Source of the DNA: Streptomyces sp. NBC_01551
GTDB taxonomy: Bacteria > Actinomycetota > Actinomycetes > Streptomycetales > Streptomycetaceae
DNA length: 64,000 nucleotides
Direction: 5' to 3'
Assembly (NCBI RefSeq): GCF_026339935.1
Contig: NZ_JAPEPX010000001.1
Coordinates: 5,855,501-5,919,500, forward strand
How positions within the stretch are numbered: the stretch's first letter is position 1; every line of letters begins with the position of its first letter. Shown here one piece after another: positions 17,401 to 25,537 of the stretch. The position numbers and the translations under genes are program-made. The notes under the pieces were generated by a model. It was not told where the DNA came from. It made no database searches and saw only the letters and a program-made list of their open reading frames with translations.

Positions 17401-17923
17401 CCCCGCGCAGCTGCCGCCGCCACGCCCGCAGCGCCCGGCCCAGCTCAGGCCGGTCGAAGCCGAGAAAGACCACGCCGGCCTCCACAGCCAGGGTGCCGAT
17501 GTGCAGGCGGAGTTCACCGATGTGGTCGATGAGAGGACGGGCCTGTCGGTAGACGGCGGTGGCGTTCGGGTCCTGCTCGCTGCGCCGGTATCCGGCCTGC
17601 GCGGCGAAGGCGATCTGGAGCCGTTCGACCGCCGGTCGCCGTTCGTCGCCCAGGGCGAGGTCCATTAGGTGCGCGCTGGTGGCGAAGGCCTGCCGCACGC
17701 GTACCGCGTCGTAGCCGGGAGTATCCGGGTCGAGTGCGGCGAGGCCGTGCAGAAACCACGCGGTAGCGAGCGTCTCGTCCTCGATCTCCCGCTCACCGCG
17801 GAACGCCGCGACCTCCAACTCGGTCATCGCCGCTAGCAGGTCGTCCGCGCGGGGCAGCACCCCGCCCACCCGGTACTCGCCGAGCGCGGACGCGAGCACC
17901 TCCGGGTCTAGAGTGCGCTCCAC
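14405..17923 (-). CDS. Hachiman-like SF2 helicase (HamB-like)
   Basis: 1172 residues. After a ~280-residue N-terminal helical part comes an SF2 helicase core: Walker A VPTSAGKTLMAQL (Lys near 314), VVYVSPMRSLGREM (Ia), VVVDEAHHLGQGRRG (DEAH near 413), LLSAAVGNKG (III), then domain 2 with STSTLTDGVNLPVRTVIIHH and LLNAIGRAGRAGRESEGWIF (motif VI). The C-terminal ~400 residues are helical. It overlaps by 16 bases the upstream gene, a DUF1837/HamA-like protein. Hachiman systems combine exactly such a helicase with a HamA nuclease for anti-phage defence. The assignment rests on domains and pairing; another helicase-nuclease system is possible. Confidence 0.75.
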   Translation of the reverse strand: MERTLDPEVLASALGEYRVGGVLPRADDLLAAMTELEVAAFRGEREIEDETLATAWFLHGLAALDPDTPGYDAVRVRQAFATSAHLMDLALGDERRPAVERLQIAFAAQAGYRRSEQDPNATAVYRQARPLIDHIGELRLHIGTLAVEAGVVFLGFDRPELGRALRAWRRQLRGVRAVMRRESLTGTMYGPAEAVVEAVFHLYQFLGFGEEQDLLAAQRLLLDVMTETAGRGDRLARWVAAHLFQLSGEMSASSLYRLLPPGTPPAVARSFALSRPPVMTLWPPQRQLLKLERGNPLDPATSRSLISVPTSAGKTLMAQLVICSHLAQRPGRVVYVSPMRSLGREMRSALRGRLRVLGRRLAAEQPEFPLGTWASSAESDGGDVEIVTPERLMHMIRNNPGEALADVGLVVVDEAHHLGQGRRGFVLESLLALLQARSDIRLVLLSAAVGNKGDIASWLDPQRPEREVYFTDTWRGPRRMHGLMYPNLMAEQAELAERLPTTKHPSPVLATVPVETLLAVRPTASSTIARLTTGEVGTRRFAGPEGRWNARTRLQGGIADYKVFAAGAAELTDSGSVLMVVGTRREARDAALAIADRLPERPETAALTDYLADTLGEEHPLVRCTRHGVAYHHGALPEDVLHAVEGALRRDDLLAIASTSTLTDGVNLPVRTVIIHHKVEGDPLTYEGQRALSPAELLNAIGRAGRAGRESEGWIFLTRPYPPRTTEFDTFNPDSEQLSVVSTLLTSEALADLAAAEDALRQDADGVFALADGVAADFASFVWLVLHLHAASPASQGGPLDALDALFALSQTGNGRTTSRWLTLSDQVATVFDRTDPALAGRWAGTGTSLGSARYLDWLAKHLAVLLNRHTVDDAAGTAGGDWRTEPAEWPLQRTLDFLTEHQVFDRLLEHLPEVTKTWSFKDKETRGTQMSVPIAPALREWISGTPIPDLARSWQSDIPAAWALEQAVRNISTAFGHALSWTVGALINLVNTSPTLSPGAPRLNTHTAWHIRHGVDTEQALTLLTSGVTSRRIAHLLGRDAARLGHRSADLRRWTAQHHIDGWAQQYGASDYEIQDLLDYVRTPSDPINRLLDDRATTTPLTRLVPGTPDGPVDVARPSERHPTIRVGRDRSRVATVPADRHLDVLAMLDSGLELDHRLHNGQLITTRRSR

Positions 17924-18789
17924 ACGTACCTCCTTACGGTCTTGGCGAAGTCCTCAAGATCATCGATCGCCACCACCAGGCCCTGCAGCGCTCCCACGTG
18001 GGTATGGGTGGTGAAGTGCAGGTGGGAGCGTTCGAAGGCCGTATCCGGAGTGTCCGCGGCATTGATGGCTACGCTGACCCCGCCGCTTCCCGACCCCTTC
18101 GCGTCCACCCACTGCCGCGCCATCGAAGCGACGAACACCCGGGTGTCGGGGGCGAGCTCCCGCCCTCCCCACGAGATCTGACCCAAGTACCGCGCGCCCC
18201 AGGTATTCAGCTGCTGCCATGCCTTGCGGATGGTGTCGCTCGGCTTCGTCTTCTCCGCGGTGAACTTCTTCATCTCCCACAACCGAAAGACGAACCCCAG
18301 CTCGCTGCCGGGCATGCGGTGGATCACCAGCCCGTCGGGCCCGCTGTCGGTTACCGTCGACGACGGCGGGTCCAGGATTTCCACGCTGCGCCCGGGTTCA
18401 GGGGGAAGGTCGCGGGTGGTGAGGTACCAGAGCCACTCGCCCACGTAGCCGGTAACACCAGTATCGTCGTTGGCCTCGAACACGGGACCCGCGTACAGAA
18501 GGACGTGCGCACGGTCGGGGCCGGTCAAAGTGGTGCCAGCCAGGACGTTGTCGCGCCAGAGCCGGTAGGCATGATCGTCCAGGTCGGTGCGGGCCCGCAT
18601 CATCTCCTCCGCGATGATCCAGGCAGCCGCGGCGCGGCCCTCGGGCTCCTGGCCGATGGTCACCACCAGGTCCCATGGGCACAACTGCCCATGGCCGCGG
18701 CTTTCCCTCCGGGTGAGATCGACCAGGCGGCCGCCGACGGCCAGGGCGTGCTCCATCGCCTGCTGCGCAGGTATCGACACCCGTCCCAC
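17908..18789 (-). CDS. HamA-like (DUF1837-type) nuclease candidate
   Basis: 293 residues, likely start GTG 18789. The C-terminal half has GPDGLVIHRM (Asp near 152) and FRLWEMKKFTAEKT (Glu near 172, Lys near 174), which fit the D...ExK catalytic arrangement of HamA proteins. The sequence after it, IRKAWQQLNTWGARYLGQI, and a C-terminal HVGALQGLVVAIDD segment also fit a DUF1837-like fold. It overlaps the helicase start, indicating a two-gene operon; HamA is held inactive by HamB until phage DNA is sensed in known systems. Whether this pair works the same way is inference. Confidence 0.6.
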   Translation of the reverse strand: MGRVSIPAQQAMEHALAVGGRLVDLTRRESRGHGQLCPWDLVVTIGQEPEGRAAAAWIIAEEMMRARTDLDDHAYRLWRDNVLAGTTLTGPDRAHVLLYAGPVFEANDDTGVTGYVGEWLWYLTTRDLPPEPGRSVEILDPPSSTVTDSGPDGLVIHRMPGSELGFVFRLWEMKKFTAEKTKPSDTIRKAWQQLNTWGARYLGQISWGGRELAPDTRVFVASMARQWVDAKGSGSGGVSVAINAADTPDTAFERSHLHFTTHTHVGALQGLVVAIDDLEDFAKTVRRYVWSAL

Positions 18790-19296
18790 CTCCCGCTTTT
18801 ATTCTGCGCCGGGACCTGGGGGCCGACACGGGCCACCCTATCGAGCGGGAAGATCGCCGCGCAGCCTCCTGCGGAGAAATCGTCGAGTGGCTCACCGAAT
18901 GCACCGTCCTGCCGTTCGCTCGCGATCTCCGGAGTCAACGAGCAAGACGGCCAGTCCTGATTCCGCTCGTCGAGGCGATCCCGTCGATCCGCTGGCGCGC
19001 CTGCGGCCCTTGTCGGGTTGGTATCGCGGGCAGATTCTGTGCCGGTGGAGACATGGACCTCACCGTCGCGAAGGGCCGCCCACTGAAGGACCTCCCGGGC
19101 ACACGACTATCGGTGACCGCTCGCATCAACGCCCCGCTCGGCACCGGGAGATCGCCTAATCGAATCGGCTGCCGACGAAGGCACGGGGTCCCGGGGCGAA
19201 GTCAGCGCCCGATCGCGAACGGTGGAAGCGGCGCGCTCCTTTCAGCGACGCAGTACCTGAAAGCGCCTCGTCCGCTTCACGACATAGGACGCGGCT
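18790..19296. other. Intergenic region between two leftward operons
   Basis: About 500 bases. It must hold the promoter for the hamA/hamB-like operon on the minus strand and the terminator of the protease operon, but no clear -10/-35 or hairpin could be assigned. No coding region was supported; the plus-strand frame at 19053 has no ribosome binding site and a non-protein-like composition. Confidence 0.35.
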
Positions 19297-20724
19297 TTAC
19301 GGAACGGCCGTAGCCCGGCAGGGCGGCAGGGAAACCGTCGGGTCGCCCAGCAGGACCAGGCTTTGGCGGTCGAGCGCGGCGAGGCGGATGCGTCGCATCT
19401 CATCAAGGACCCTGGTGTCGGCGTCGTCGTTGAGCCGTGCCTGCAGTGTGAACCACTTGTAGTACAGCTGGCCGACGTCTGCCCGGTAGTCCGCGAACGC
19501 ATGGGCGAGCGGTACACCGTCGTACAGCTTGCTGGACAGGGCGTTGACGATCCGTCCGCCGAGGATCTGGCCGGTCGATTTCACCTGCAGCGTCCAGCTG
19601 AAGGTCGGCTCGACATGACCCAGCACGGCCCGGACCGGGTTCTTCCGGCCCAGTACCTCCAGTGCCGCCGGAGCCACGACCGGACCGCATTGGGCCACGG
19701 CTTCGACCGTGGCCGCGGCGGGCCACTGTGGTTCCAGGAGCGCGGTGTACAGACTGGCGCCCGCGCCGCCCGCGGAGCAGCAGGCTTGGGCGAACCAGAT
19801 GCACCCGCCGGGCAGGTCCGCGGAGAGCTGTTCCACCGTGACCGGCACACGGTTCTGGTCGACCGGCAGGCCCAAAGTGGCCCGCAGCGCGTCCGGGTCG
19901 TCGAAGGGCTCCACGAGCCCGTGGCTGGAAGTGACCACGAGGCCTGGGCGGGTCGTCCCCAGCGCTTGGGAAAGGGCGCTGCCGGTGGCCTGGGGACCCA
20001 CGATCTCCTGGAAGCCGGCGAGCGGAGGCGGGCTCAGCGCCTTCGCTAGCGGATGGCTGATCACGGTCCGCATCAAGCGCGTCATGACATCGCCGCAGTC
20101 GACGGTCCACACAAGGGCCTGGTCGGGCACGGCCTCAGCACCCTCCCAGTCTGTGATCAGGGCGTGGACGTAGCGGTCCAGGGCATCGCCTTGGAGGGGG
20201 ATGCGGCCGACGGCGTGCCGCGTCCCGAGCGAGTACTGCACGGACCACGGGATGGCTTCCGGGCCGCCGATGATGGCCACGTACTTGGGAAGGCAGTCAT
20301 TGGCCACGCCGAAGTCGGAGAGCCCGATGGCCGGGTCGTTGAAGGGGGAGCCGTCCGCGTAGTAGCGGCGGAGGTGGTCATCGCCCAGGCCGGCGTCGGG
20401 GCTCCAGCGCAGGACCACGCTTCCTTCACGGGCGGCGAGCAGGTCCTGCACGGGCCCCGGGGCATCCGCGCCTGCAGCCTTCTGCGCATCGGTGAACCGG
20501 TCGCTCTCGTCGTCCCGGAGGAGGACCCCGTACCCCACCTTGGGGTCCCGCCAGGCCGTCATGGGCGGGTCGGGACCGAACTCCAAGACCTGCTGTTCCT
20601 GCGGCATACCGTCCTGCCCCTCGCCCCACCAGGCGGCCTGTGCGCCCAGTTGTCCGTGTGCCTCCTCTGTGCCGGTCCATGCGTTGAGGCGGATTTCGGA
20701 CGGCATGGGGGTGGGCGTGTTCAT
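19297..20724 (-). CDS. Caspase/C25-like cysteine protease candidate
   Basis: 475 residues. A caspase/gingipain-like core is suggested by LPKYVAIIGGPEAIPW, a His in VVTSSHGLVEPFDD (near 268), a Cys in IWFAQACCSAGGAGAS (Cys 315 or 316), and a C-terminal LVLLGDPTVSLPP, a motif found at the end of C25-type peptidase domains. ATG 20724 overlaps the stop of the CHAT gene (ATGA), so the two proteases are translationally coupled. No signal peptide, so it is cytoplasmic. Last gene of a four-gene operon. It could also be a protease-fold scaffold that is inactive. Confidence 0.65.
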   Translation of the reverse strand: MNTPTPMPSEIRLNAWTGTEEAHGQLGAQAAWWGEGQDGMPQEQQVLEFGPDPPMTAWRDPKVGYGVLLRDDESDRFTDAQKAAGADAPGPVQDLLAAREGSVVLRWSPDAGLGDDHLRRYYADGSPFNDPAIGLSDFGVANDCLPKYVAIIGGPEAIPWSVQYSLGTRHAVGRIPLQGDALDRYVHALITDWEGAEAVPDQALVWTVDCGDVMTRLMRTVISHPLAKALSPPPLAGFQEIVGPQATGSALSQALGTTRPGLVVTSSHGLVEPFDDPDALRATLGLPVDQNRVPVTVEQLSADLPGGCIWFAQACCSAGGAGASLYTALLEPQWPAAATVEAVAQCGPVVAPAALEVLGRKNPVRAVLGHVEPTFSWTLQVKSTGQILGGRIVNALSSKLYDGVPLAHAFADYRADVGQLYYKWFTLQARLNDDADTRVLDEMRRIRLAALDRQSLVLLGDPTVSLPPCRATAVP

Positions 20725-22034
20725 GGCTCCGCGGCGATGCGCGCCTGGGTCTGCGCAATCCGCGTCTCCACGTAGTCCCTCACCCGGGGTGGGGTGGTGT
20801 CCGGGAGGCTGTCGCGGTACTCCTCCCAGAACTTGAGGTAGCCGAGGAATTCGACCTTGCGGAACGAGCCGGGATGCACTCGGAACGGGCTGTGCTGTAC
20901 GTAGAGCACGGGATAGGTCCACGCATCGGTCCGCTCCGGATCGGACCCGGCGAGCACTTTGCGCGGTGGGGTCAGGGCCGCCGCCCACTCGATCACCGGA
21001 ACTTCACCGTCTTGGACCGCGGTCAGGATGGTGGACACCACCGCCGGGTAGAACGTTTTGCAGAACCGGTCGGCGACGCCGAGGCTCACCGTTCGGCGCA
21101 TACCGACCGCTGCCGGTATGCCGAGGGAGACCAGTTCATGGGCCAGGGGCCGCGTTTGCACGGCGGCCGCGGTCTGGCAACCGCCCAGGACCACCAGCCA
21201 CGGCGCACACGCCTTGAGGACGCACGCGAGGTCCTCCGCCGAAAGCAGGAGTGAGCCTATACCAGCCGGCTTGCCGACCTTCTGCGCAGCGTAGTCCGCC
21301 ACCGTGGCGAACGAGAACACAGGCTCGTTGGCCCTGATCCCGCCGTGGCCGAGCAGGTGCAGGATGTGCGGTCTGGCCGCCGTGATACAGCTGGTGAGAC
21401 CCGGTTCGGTGCCCGGCAGCGCCTGGACGGTGATCACCGGCCGGTCAGCCTGGCCCTCGGCCCGTTGTGCCTCCTCCTCTTCGGCAGCCCTTGCGACTGC
21501 CAGGAGTTCCTCCTGCGCGCTGATGATGTGGAGGTGCACCCCGAGCGCTCTCGCGTCACCGGTCCTGGCCGCGTTCAGCAGCCCGGTCAGTTGTGCCGTG
21601 CCGTCCCGCCCTGCGGCGGAGAGCACCGCGACGATGCGCAGCGGTGGCACGAAGCCGCAGGGGTCCACGTCCTGCTGGATCCGTGCGATCCGCCCGATGG
21701 GCCACCTGCTGAGGGCGCAGAATCGTTCCCCGTCATAAAGGTGCTCCCACGGCACCGCGTCGGCAGGGGTGGAGACCATGTGGAAGTAGAGCGGGCTGGC
21801 GGTGCCGATCTGCTGGGCAAACGCGTTATCCAGGCCTTTTGCCACCGGTGGGTGCTGTGACATTAGTGCACGGAGGGCCGCTCCGTACTCCGCCAGCGAG
21901 GGCGGGCGGTCTGCGGGGACGGCGGGCAGAGTTGTGTACTCCAGCTTGCCGATGTCCGGGATCTTCACCGGGCAGACGGCCAGCTTCATCAGTGTGCGCT
22001 TGCCTCGCTGTTCGAAGGCCACGACTGTGCGCAT
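20721..22034 (-). CDS. CHAT-domain caspase-like protease
   Basis: 437 residues. The CHAT (caspase HetF-associated) signatures are clear: ADAVPWEHLYD near 95, then PHILHLLGHGGIRANEPV with catalytic His near 230, SAEDLACVLKACAPWLVVLG, GCQTAAA with catalytic Cys near 286, and LGIPAAVGMRRTVS. CHAT proteases act as effectors or activators in bacterial immunity and programmed death, for example cleaving gasdermins. ATG 22034 (or GTG 22037) overlaps the previous stop and has GAGGAGG upstream. There are no TPR repeats in this protein; sensing may lie in a partner. Confidence 0.85.
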   Translation of the reverse strand: MRTVVAFEQRGKRTLMKLAVCPVKIPDIGKLEYTTLPAVPADRPPSLAEYGAALRALMSQHPPVAKGLDNAFAQQIGTASPLYFHMVSTPADAVPWEHLYDGERFCALSRWPIGRIARIQQDVDPCGFVPPLRIVAVLSAAGRDGTAQLTGLLNAARTGDARALGVHLHIISAQEELLAVARAAEEEEAQRAEGQADRPVITVQALPGTEPGLTSCITAARPHILHLLGHGGIRANEPVFSFATVADYAAQKVGKPAGIGSLLLSAEDLACVLKACAPWLVVLGGCQTAAAVQTRPLAHELVSLGIPAAVGMRRTVSLGVADRFCKTFYPAVVSTILTAVQDGEVPVIEWAAALTPPRKVLAGSDPERTDAWTYPVLYVQHSPFRVHPGSFRKVEFLGYLKFWEEYRDSLPDTTPPRVRDYVETRIAQTQARIAAEP

Positions 22035-23548
22035 CACTCCTCCTCGGCCTGGAGGTAGTCGTCATCGACTCCGAAGCTGTCGACGTGGAGGTGATCCCGG
22101 TAGACCTGGGCCTGGGTGAGCCGGCGCAGTTCACCGAGGGCCTGCGCCATGCCCCGGTCGTACGCCTGCTTCATCGGCGGGGTCTCGCCGGGGACGGCGG
22201 CCGCCTCAAGCAACTTTGCGGCCTTCGCCTCCAGATAGCGTTCGGTAGCTGCCGCCCAGGTCGGCACGGATGCAGCCGAGGCATAGCGGGCCACGATCTG
22301 CTCGTCGTCCGGCACGGCCTGAAAGGCCGGAGTCAGCTCCTGACTGGTAGCGGCGTCACCCATCGAGGTGCGTCCGGTGAGCCAGCCCCGGTTCGGCTGG
22401 TCGGGGTCTGGCCACGCTTCCCCGAGCAGGGCGCCCACCCGCCGGGGCTGGAGATGGCAGAAGAGGGAGGAATGTTGGGGGATCGGTTCCGACCCGGACG
22501 GGTCGCTGAGGAACGCGTGCGCTTGGGCCAGCGCCTCGCCGCGCCGGTCGTTCCCCAAGTCGCTGTAGAACGTCGGGCCGGCCCGGTGCCGCCCCAGCGC
22601 ATCGGCCAGCAAGCGCGTGGCGGCATCACACGGGTTGTCCTCAGCAGAGCCCACGCACAGCGTCGATGCGCCGACCCTGTCGGCCAGTTGCTGCAGGTCG
22701 TTGACGGTCACGTAGGCGCAGTCGTCAGGGTCGGCGGGCCTCCGCGGATCCGGACTCATGGTCAACACCGGCCGACCGCCGTCGTACGCGGCAGGGGCGA
22801 CCACATACAACGCCCGTACGGCCCTGCCGCCGAGGGCGGAGGCGATCCAGTCCGGCCACAGGAACTCGGTGGGTGCTTCGGCGGGACTGTCTGCCTGAGG
22901 AGCCTCGCTCACCGGGAGGTCCCACCCTGCCGGCACCGCATCCGTGACCGGGTACAGGTGTGCTTGGACCTCGTACTTGGGAATCAGCCTGCTCAAACCC
23001 TGGTACGTGACTCCGTCCGCGAAGACGTGCGCTTCCACTCCCGGCCCGATCATCCGCTGCAGCATTCCGATGAACTCGGCCACGTAGTGGGGCGCCCAGT
23101 GGGTCTCCGGCGCCTGGTTGTGCGGCATCGCGTTTACCACGATGCCCACGCTCCACACCCGCCCCAGGTCGGCGGCCACAGGCAGCAGATCCGGCACCCT
23201 GAGCACGGGCCGGTCGATCTGCGGGATGAGCTCACGCTCCCAGGGAACGGCGCCCAGATGGCCGTACGGGGGAACCAGGCGCAGCCACATGCCCCAGGGG
23301 CTGCCGGCACGCTGCGCCATGAACGGAACCACGGTGTCCAGCAGTTTGGCCGGCACGCCGGCACCGGTCGTCGGCTCGCTGTCCGCGCTAAGCCCGTACT
23401 CGGTGACTGGCAGCCGGACCGGCTCGCCGTAGGTGCGCTCCGCTCCGTCGGGGTAGCCGACCAGCTCGGCGACGACTTCCGGCACGGTGTGCGCGAGGTC
23501 GAGCCGGACGCGGAGTATCGACCTGTGCCCTCCGCCGTGGGGTTCCAT
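22034..23548 (-). CDS. Unknown protein of the protease operon, possible inactive CHAT-related
   Basis: 504 residues. WGMWLRLVPPYGHLGAVPWE resembles the segment before the catalytic region in CHAT proteins, but no His-Gly plus Cys pair equivalent to the neighbouring CHAT gene was found. Middle part contains RALYVVAPAAYDGGRPVLTM and VTVNDLQQLADRVGASTLCV, which look like Rossmann-type strands; the C-terminus is helical (TERYLEAKAAKLLEAA). ATG 23548 has GGAG upstream. It may be a sensor or regulatory pseudo-protease for the two following proteases; this is a hypothesis from position. Confidence 0.6.
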   Translation of the reverse strand: MEPHGGGHRSILRVRLDLAHTVPEVVAELVGYPDGAERTYGEPVRLPVTEYGLSADSEPTTGAGVPAKLLDTVVPFMAQRAGSPWGMWLRLVPPYGHLGAVPWERELIPQIDRPVLRVPDLLPVAADLGRVWSVGIVVNAMPHNQAPETHWAPHYVAEFIGMLQRMIGPGVEAHVFADGVTYQGLSRLIPKYEVQAHLYPVTDAVPAGWDLPVSEAPQADSPAEAPTEFLWPDWIASALGGRAVRALYVVAPAAYDGGRPVLTMSPDPRRPADPDDCAYVTVNDLQQLADRVGASTLCVGSAEDNPCDAATRLLADALGRHRAGPTFYSDLGNDRRGEALAQAHAFLSDPSGSEPIPQHSSLFCHLQPRRVGALLGEAWPDPDQPNRGWLTGRTSMGDAATSQELTPAFQAVPDDEQIVARYASAASVPTWAAATERYLEAKAAKLLEAAAVPGETPPMKQAYDRGMAQALGELRRLTQAQVYRDHLHVDSFGVDDDYLQAEEE

Positions 23549-23579
23549 CGCAAGCTCCGGATTCCGGTGTAGTCCGTCT

Positions 23580-24932
23580 TCAGTCGCCCCGGGTGAGGTC
23601 GTGCAGCGCCCACCAGGTGAAACGGTTGCTGATCTCGCCGTGCCCGCGAATGGGCACCTCGCCGTCGACCTCGGCTCCTCCCTTCATGGCGATCACCCGC
23701 GCTCCTTCGGCCAGCGGGTAGTGCCCCTTGCCGGGGGCCACCGCGTCACATGTGGTCGACTGTCCGTCTAGCCCCAGCGGACCGAAGCCGCCGAGCGCGC
23801 CGTACCGGTACGTGTCCCCGACCGCGGCGGTCTCCGGCTGCTCGCCGAGGTTCCTTCCGCGCATCGCGAGGTGGAAGACGTTCGTGAGCGGCTTGTCACT
23901 GGAGGAGAACGTGGTCAGGATCGGCTGTTCGACCTTCGCCAGCACGGAGTGGTAGCCGCCTGGCTGCCCTGTCCCCACGACCTTTGGAGCGAGGCACCAG
24001 CGATTGACGGCCGGCTGGAGCAGCAGCATCGAGTGCGCCGACCGCCCGGCGGCTGCGGCGCTGAGGGCGGAAAGTACGACGCGGGCTCCGAAAGAGTGGC
24101 CGATCAGGTGCAGGCGCACGGGTGGATCGCGGTGCAGGATGCGCTCCACGAGGGGGGCGACGCCTTTGGCGCCGACCACCCCGGCGCGTGCTTTCATCTG
24201 CCAGACCGAGGCGACGCGCAGGATGTCTCGCGGATCGTAGCCCACGCCCGCGGGGGCGGGCGGGCCGCCCCTGCCTCCGCTGCCCACCGGGCCGAACGAG
24301 CCGAGGTCTTCGGAGGGTTCTGGCATCGGCTCGCCGCCGAGTTCGGTCCAGATGTCGAGCAGCCCTGCCACGTCCGGGGGCGCCGACCCGTCGTCCGGGT
24401 CAGTCGTCGCGCGCAGATTCCGCAGGACGATGGCGGCCACCTTCTCGGCGGTCATCTTGTCCACGGCCGTGCGTCCGTCCACGGCGTCGACAAACGCGCG
24501 GTCTTCGTCGGCGTTCATCTCGGCGGTGGCCAGCGCGAGAAGTTCCTCCTGCTCCGCGGCGGCGGGACCATCTGGATCGGGCGGGCCCGCGATCACAGGG
24601 CCGGTCTCCCAGGGCATGACGAAGCTGGTCGACGGCCAGATAGCGCCGACCAGTAGTGGCCGGTAGGGGCCGGGGCCGGGGTCGGCAATCCTGAACTCGG
24701 CCCGCTGTGCGATGTATCCGGCGGCGAAATTCCGGTAGCGGTCGAGGGCCTTAGCGAAGATGTTGTTCCAGCCGTGGGCGAAGAAGTAGACGTCCGTCGC
24801 CTTGGCGAGCCTTTCCTCCACTTCGGCTTCGGCGGCCGGACTGCGAAGCAGGCCGTCCTTTCCGTAACGAAGCAGGTAGAGGTCGACCGAGGCACCACCG
24901 CTGATCGGGAGAGTTTGGAACGGACCGGCCAT
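23580..24932 (-). CDS. Alpha/beta hydrolase, first gene of the protease operon
   Basis: 450 residues. FFAHGWNN (near 51-57) gives the oxyanion site and RLHLIGHSFGARVVLS the nucleophile elbow with Ser near 280; a loop of ~200 residues lies between them, with an acidic, Pro/Gly-rich stretch (EPSEDLGSFGPVGSGGRGG). The C-terminal GHGEISNRFTWWALHD may provide the His. ATG 24932 has GCAGGAGACC upstream. The long loop would be a natural place for cleavage by the downstream proteases, making this a possible lipase/esterase effector. Substrate unknown. Confidence 0.75.
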   Translation of the reverse strand: MAGPFQTLPISGGASVDLYLLRYGKDGLLRSPAAEAEVEERLAKATDVYFFAHGWNNIFAKALDRYRNFAAGYIAQRAEFRIADPGPGPYRPLLVGAIWPSTSFVMPWETGPVIAGPPDPDGPAAAEQEELLALATAEMNADEDRAFVDAVDGRTAVDKMTAEKVAAIVLRNLRATTDPDDGSAPPDVAGLLDIWTELGGEPMPEPSEDLGSFGPVGSGGRGGPPAPAGVGYDPRDILRVASVWQMKARAGVVGAKGVAPLVERILHRDPPVRLHLIGHSFGARVVLSALSAAAAGRSAHSMLLLQPAVNRWCLAPKVVGTGQPGGYHSVLAKVEQPILTTFSSSDKPLTNVFHLAMRGRNLGEQPETAAVGDTYRYGALGGFGPLGLDGQSTTCDAVAPGKGHYPLAEGARVIAMKGGAEVDGEVPIRGHGEISNRFTWWALHDLTRGD

Positions 24933-25067
24933 GGCGGTCTCCTGCACGCCAGGCTGCACCCCGTTGCAGCGATCTTGATTCCATGCTCCACCCGACCCGC
25001 GAGTAGCACAAGCGGCAACTGGTCCCAAGCCGCCGCCGCGCCCAGGAGCGGTTCTCGAGGGCAGGAC

Positions 25068-25425
25068 CGCTGCTGACGAAGAAGGCCACCTGGACCTGAT
25101 CGCCGATCACTGGGAAGACTGCTGCGGCTGGCGGGGGCGCTGAAGTACGGGACGCCAAGCCCCCTGATCGTCGGCAAGCTTTCGGCGTCTTGCCGGCAGA
25201 ACGCGCTAGCCGCCGCGCTGAAGGAGTGCGGGCCATCCGCAGAACGATCTACGCGGCGAAATACCGGCAACCGAACAACGGCGATTCCTTGCATGCCCTG
25301 CGCCGCCAGCTCCACTATGCCCAAAACCAAGGTCACCCGCCGTCAGCCCGAGCGGCAGAACGAGCAGGCGTGGTGCTTGGCGTGGTGACGAACGCGGTGG
25401 TCTGCTGGCACAGCGTCTACGCCGG
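25068..25425 (+). pseudogene. Tn3-family transposase, C-terminal remnant
   Basis: Pieces in different frames align to the end of Tn3-type TnpA: GHLDLIADHWEDC, then LRLAGALKYGTPSPLIVGKL, SASCRQNALAAALKECG, RAIRRTIYAAKYRQ, NNGDSLHALRRQLHYAQNQG and VVTNAVVCWHSVY. At least three frameshifts and a small deletion are needed to join them. No intact terminal inverted repeat was seen nearby, so the element is dead. Confidence 0.85.
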
Positions 25426-25537
25426 ATCCGGCAACGACATGATCAGCGGCGGAAACGGCGCCGACGCCCTCAACGGCGGTCCCGGCACCGACACGTGCTC
25501 CGCTGGCCCCGGCGACACCGTCACCACCTGCCCGTAA
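25426..25537 (+). pseudogene. Fragment with RTX-type calcium-binding repeat
   Basis: GSGNDMISGGNGADALNGG followed by PGTDTCSAGPGDTVTTCP is the typical C-terminal end of RTX-like calcium-binding proteins (GGxGxDxLxG repeats). It continues in frame directly from the transposase fragment with no start of its own, so it is a fused leftover of another gene. Confidence 0.65.

Noticed and set aside
19053..19313. Short plus-strand frame between the two leftward operons
   Set aside because: No ribosome binding site, no family, and basic composition resembling antisense or noncoding GC-rich DNA.
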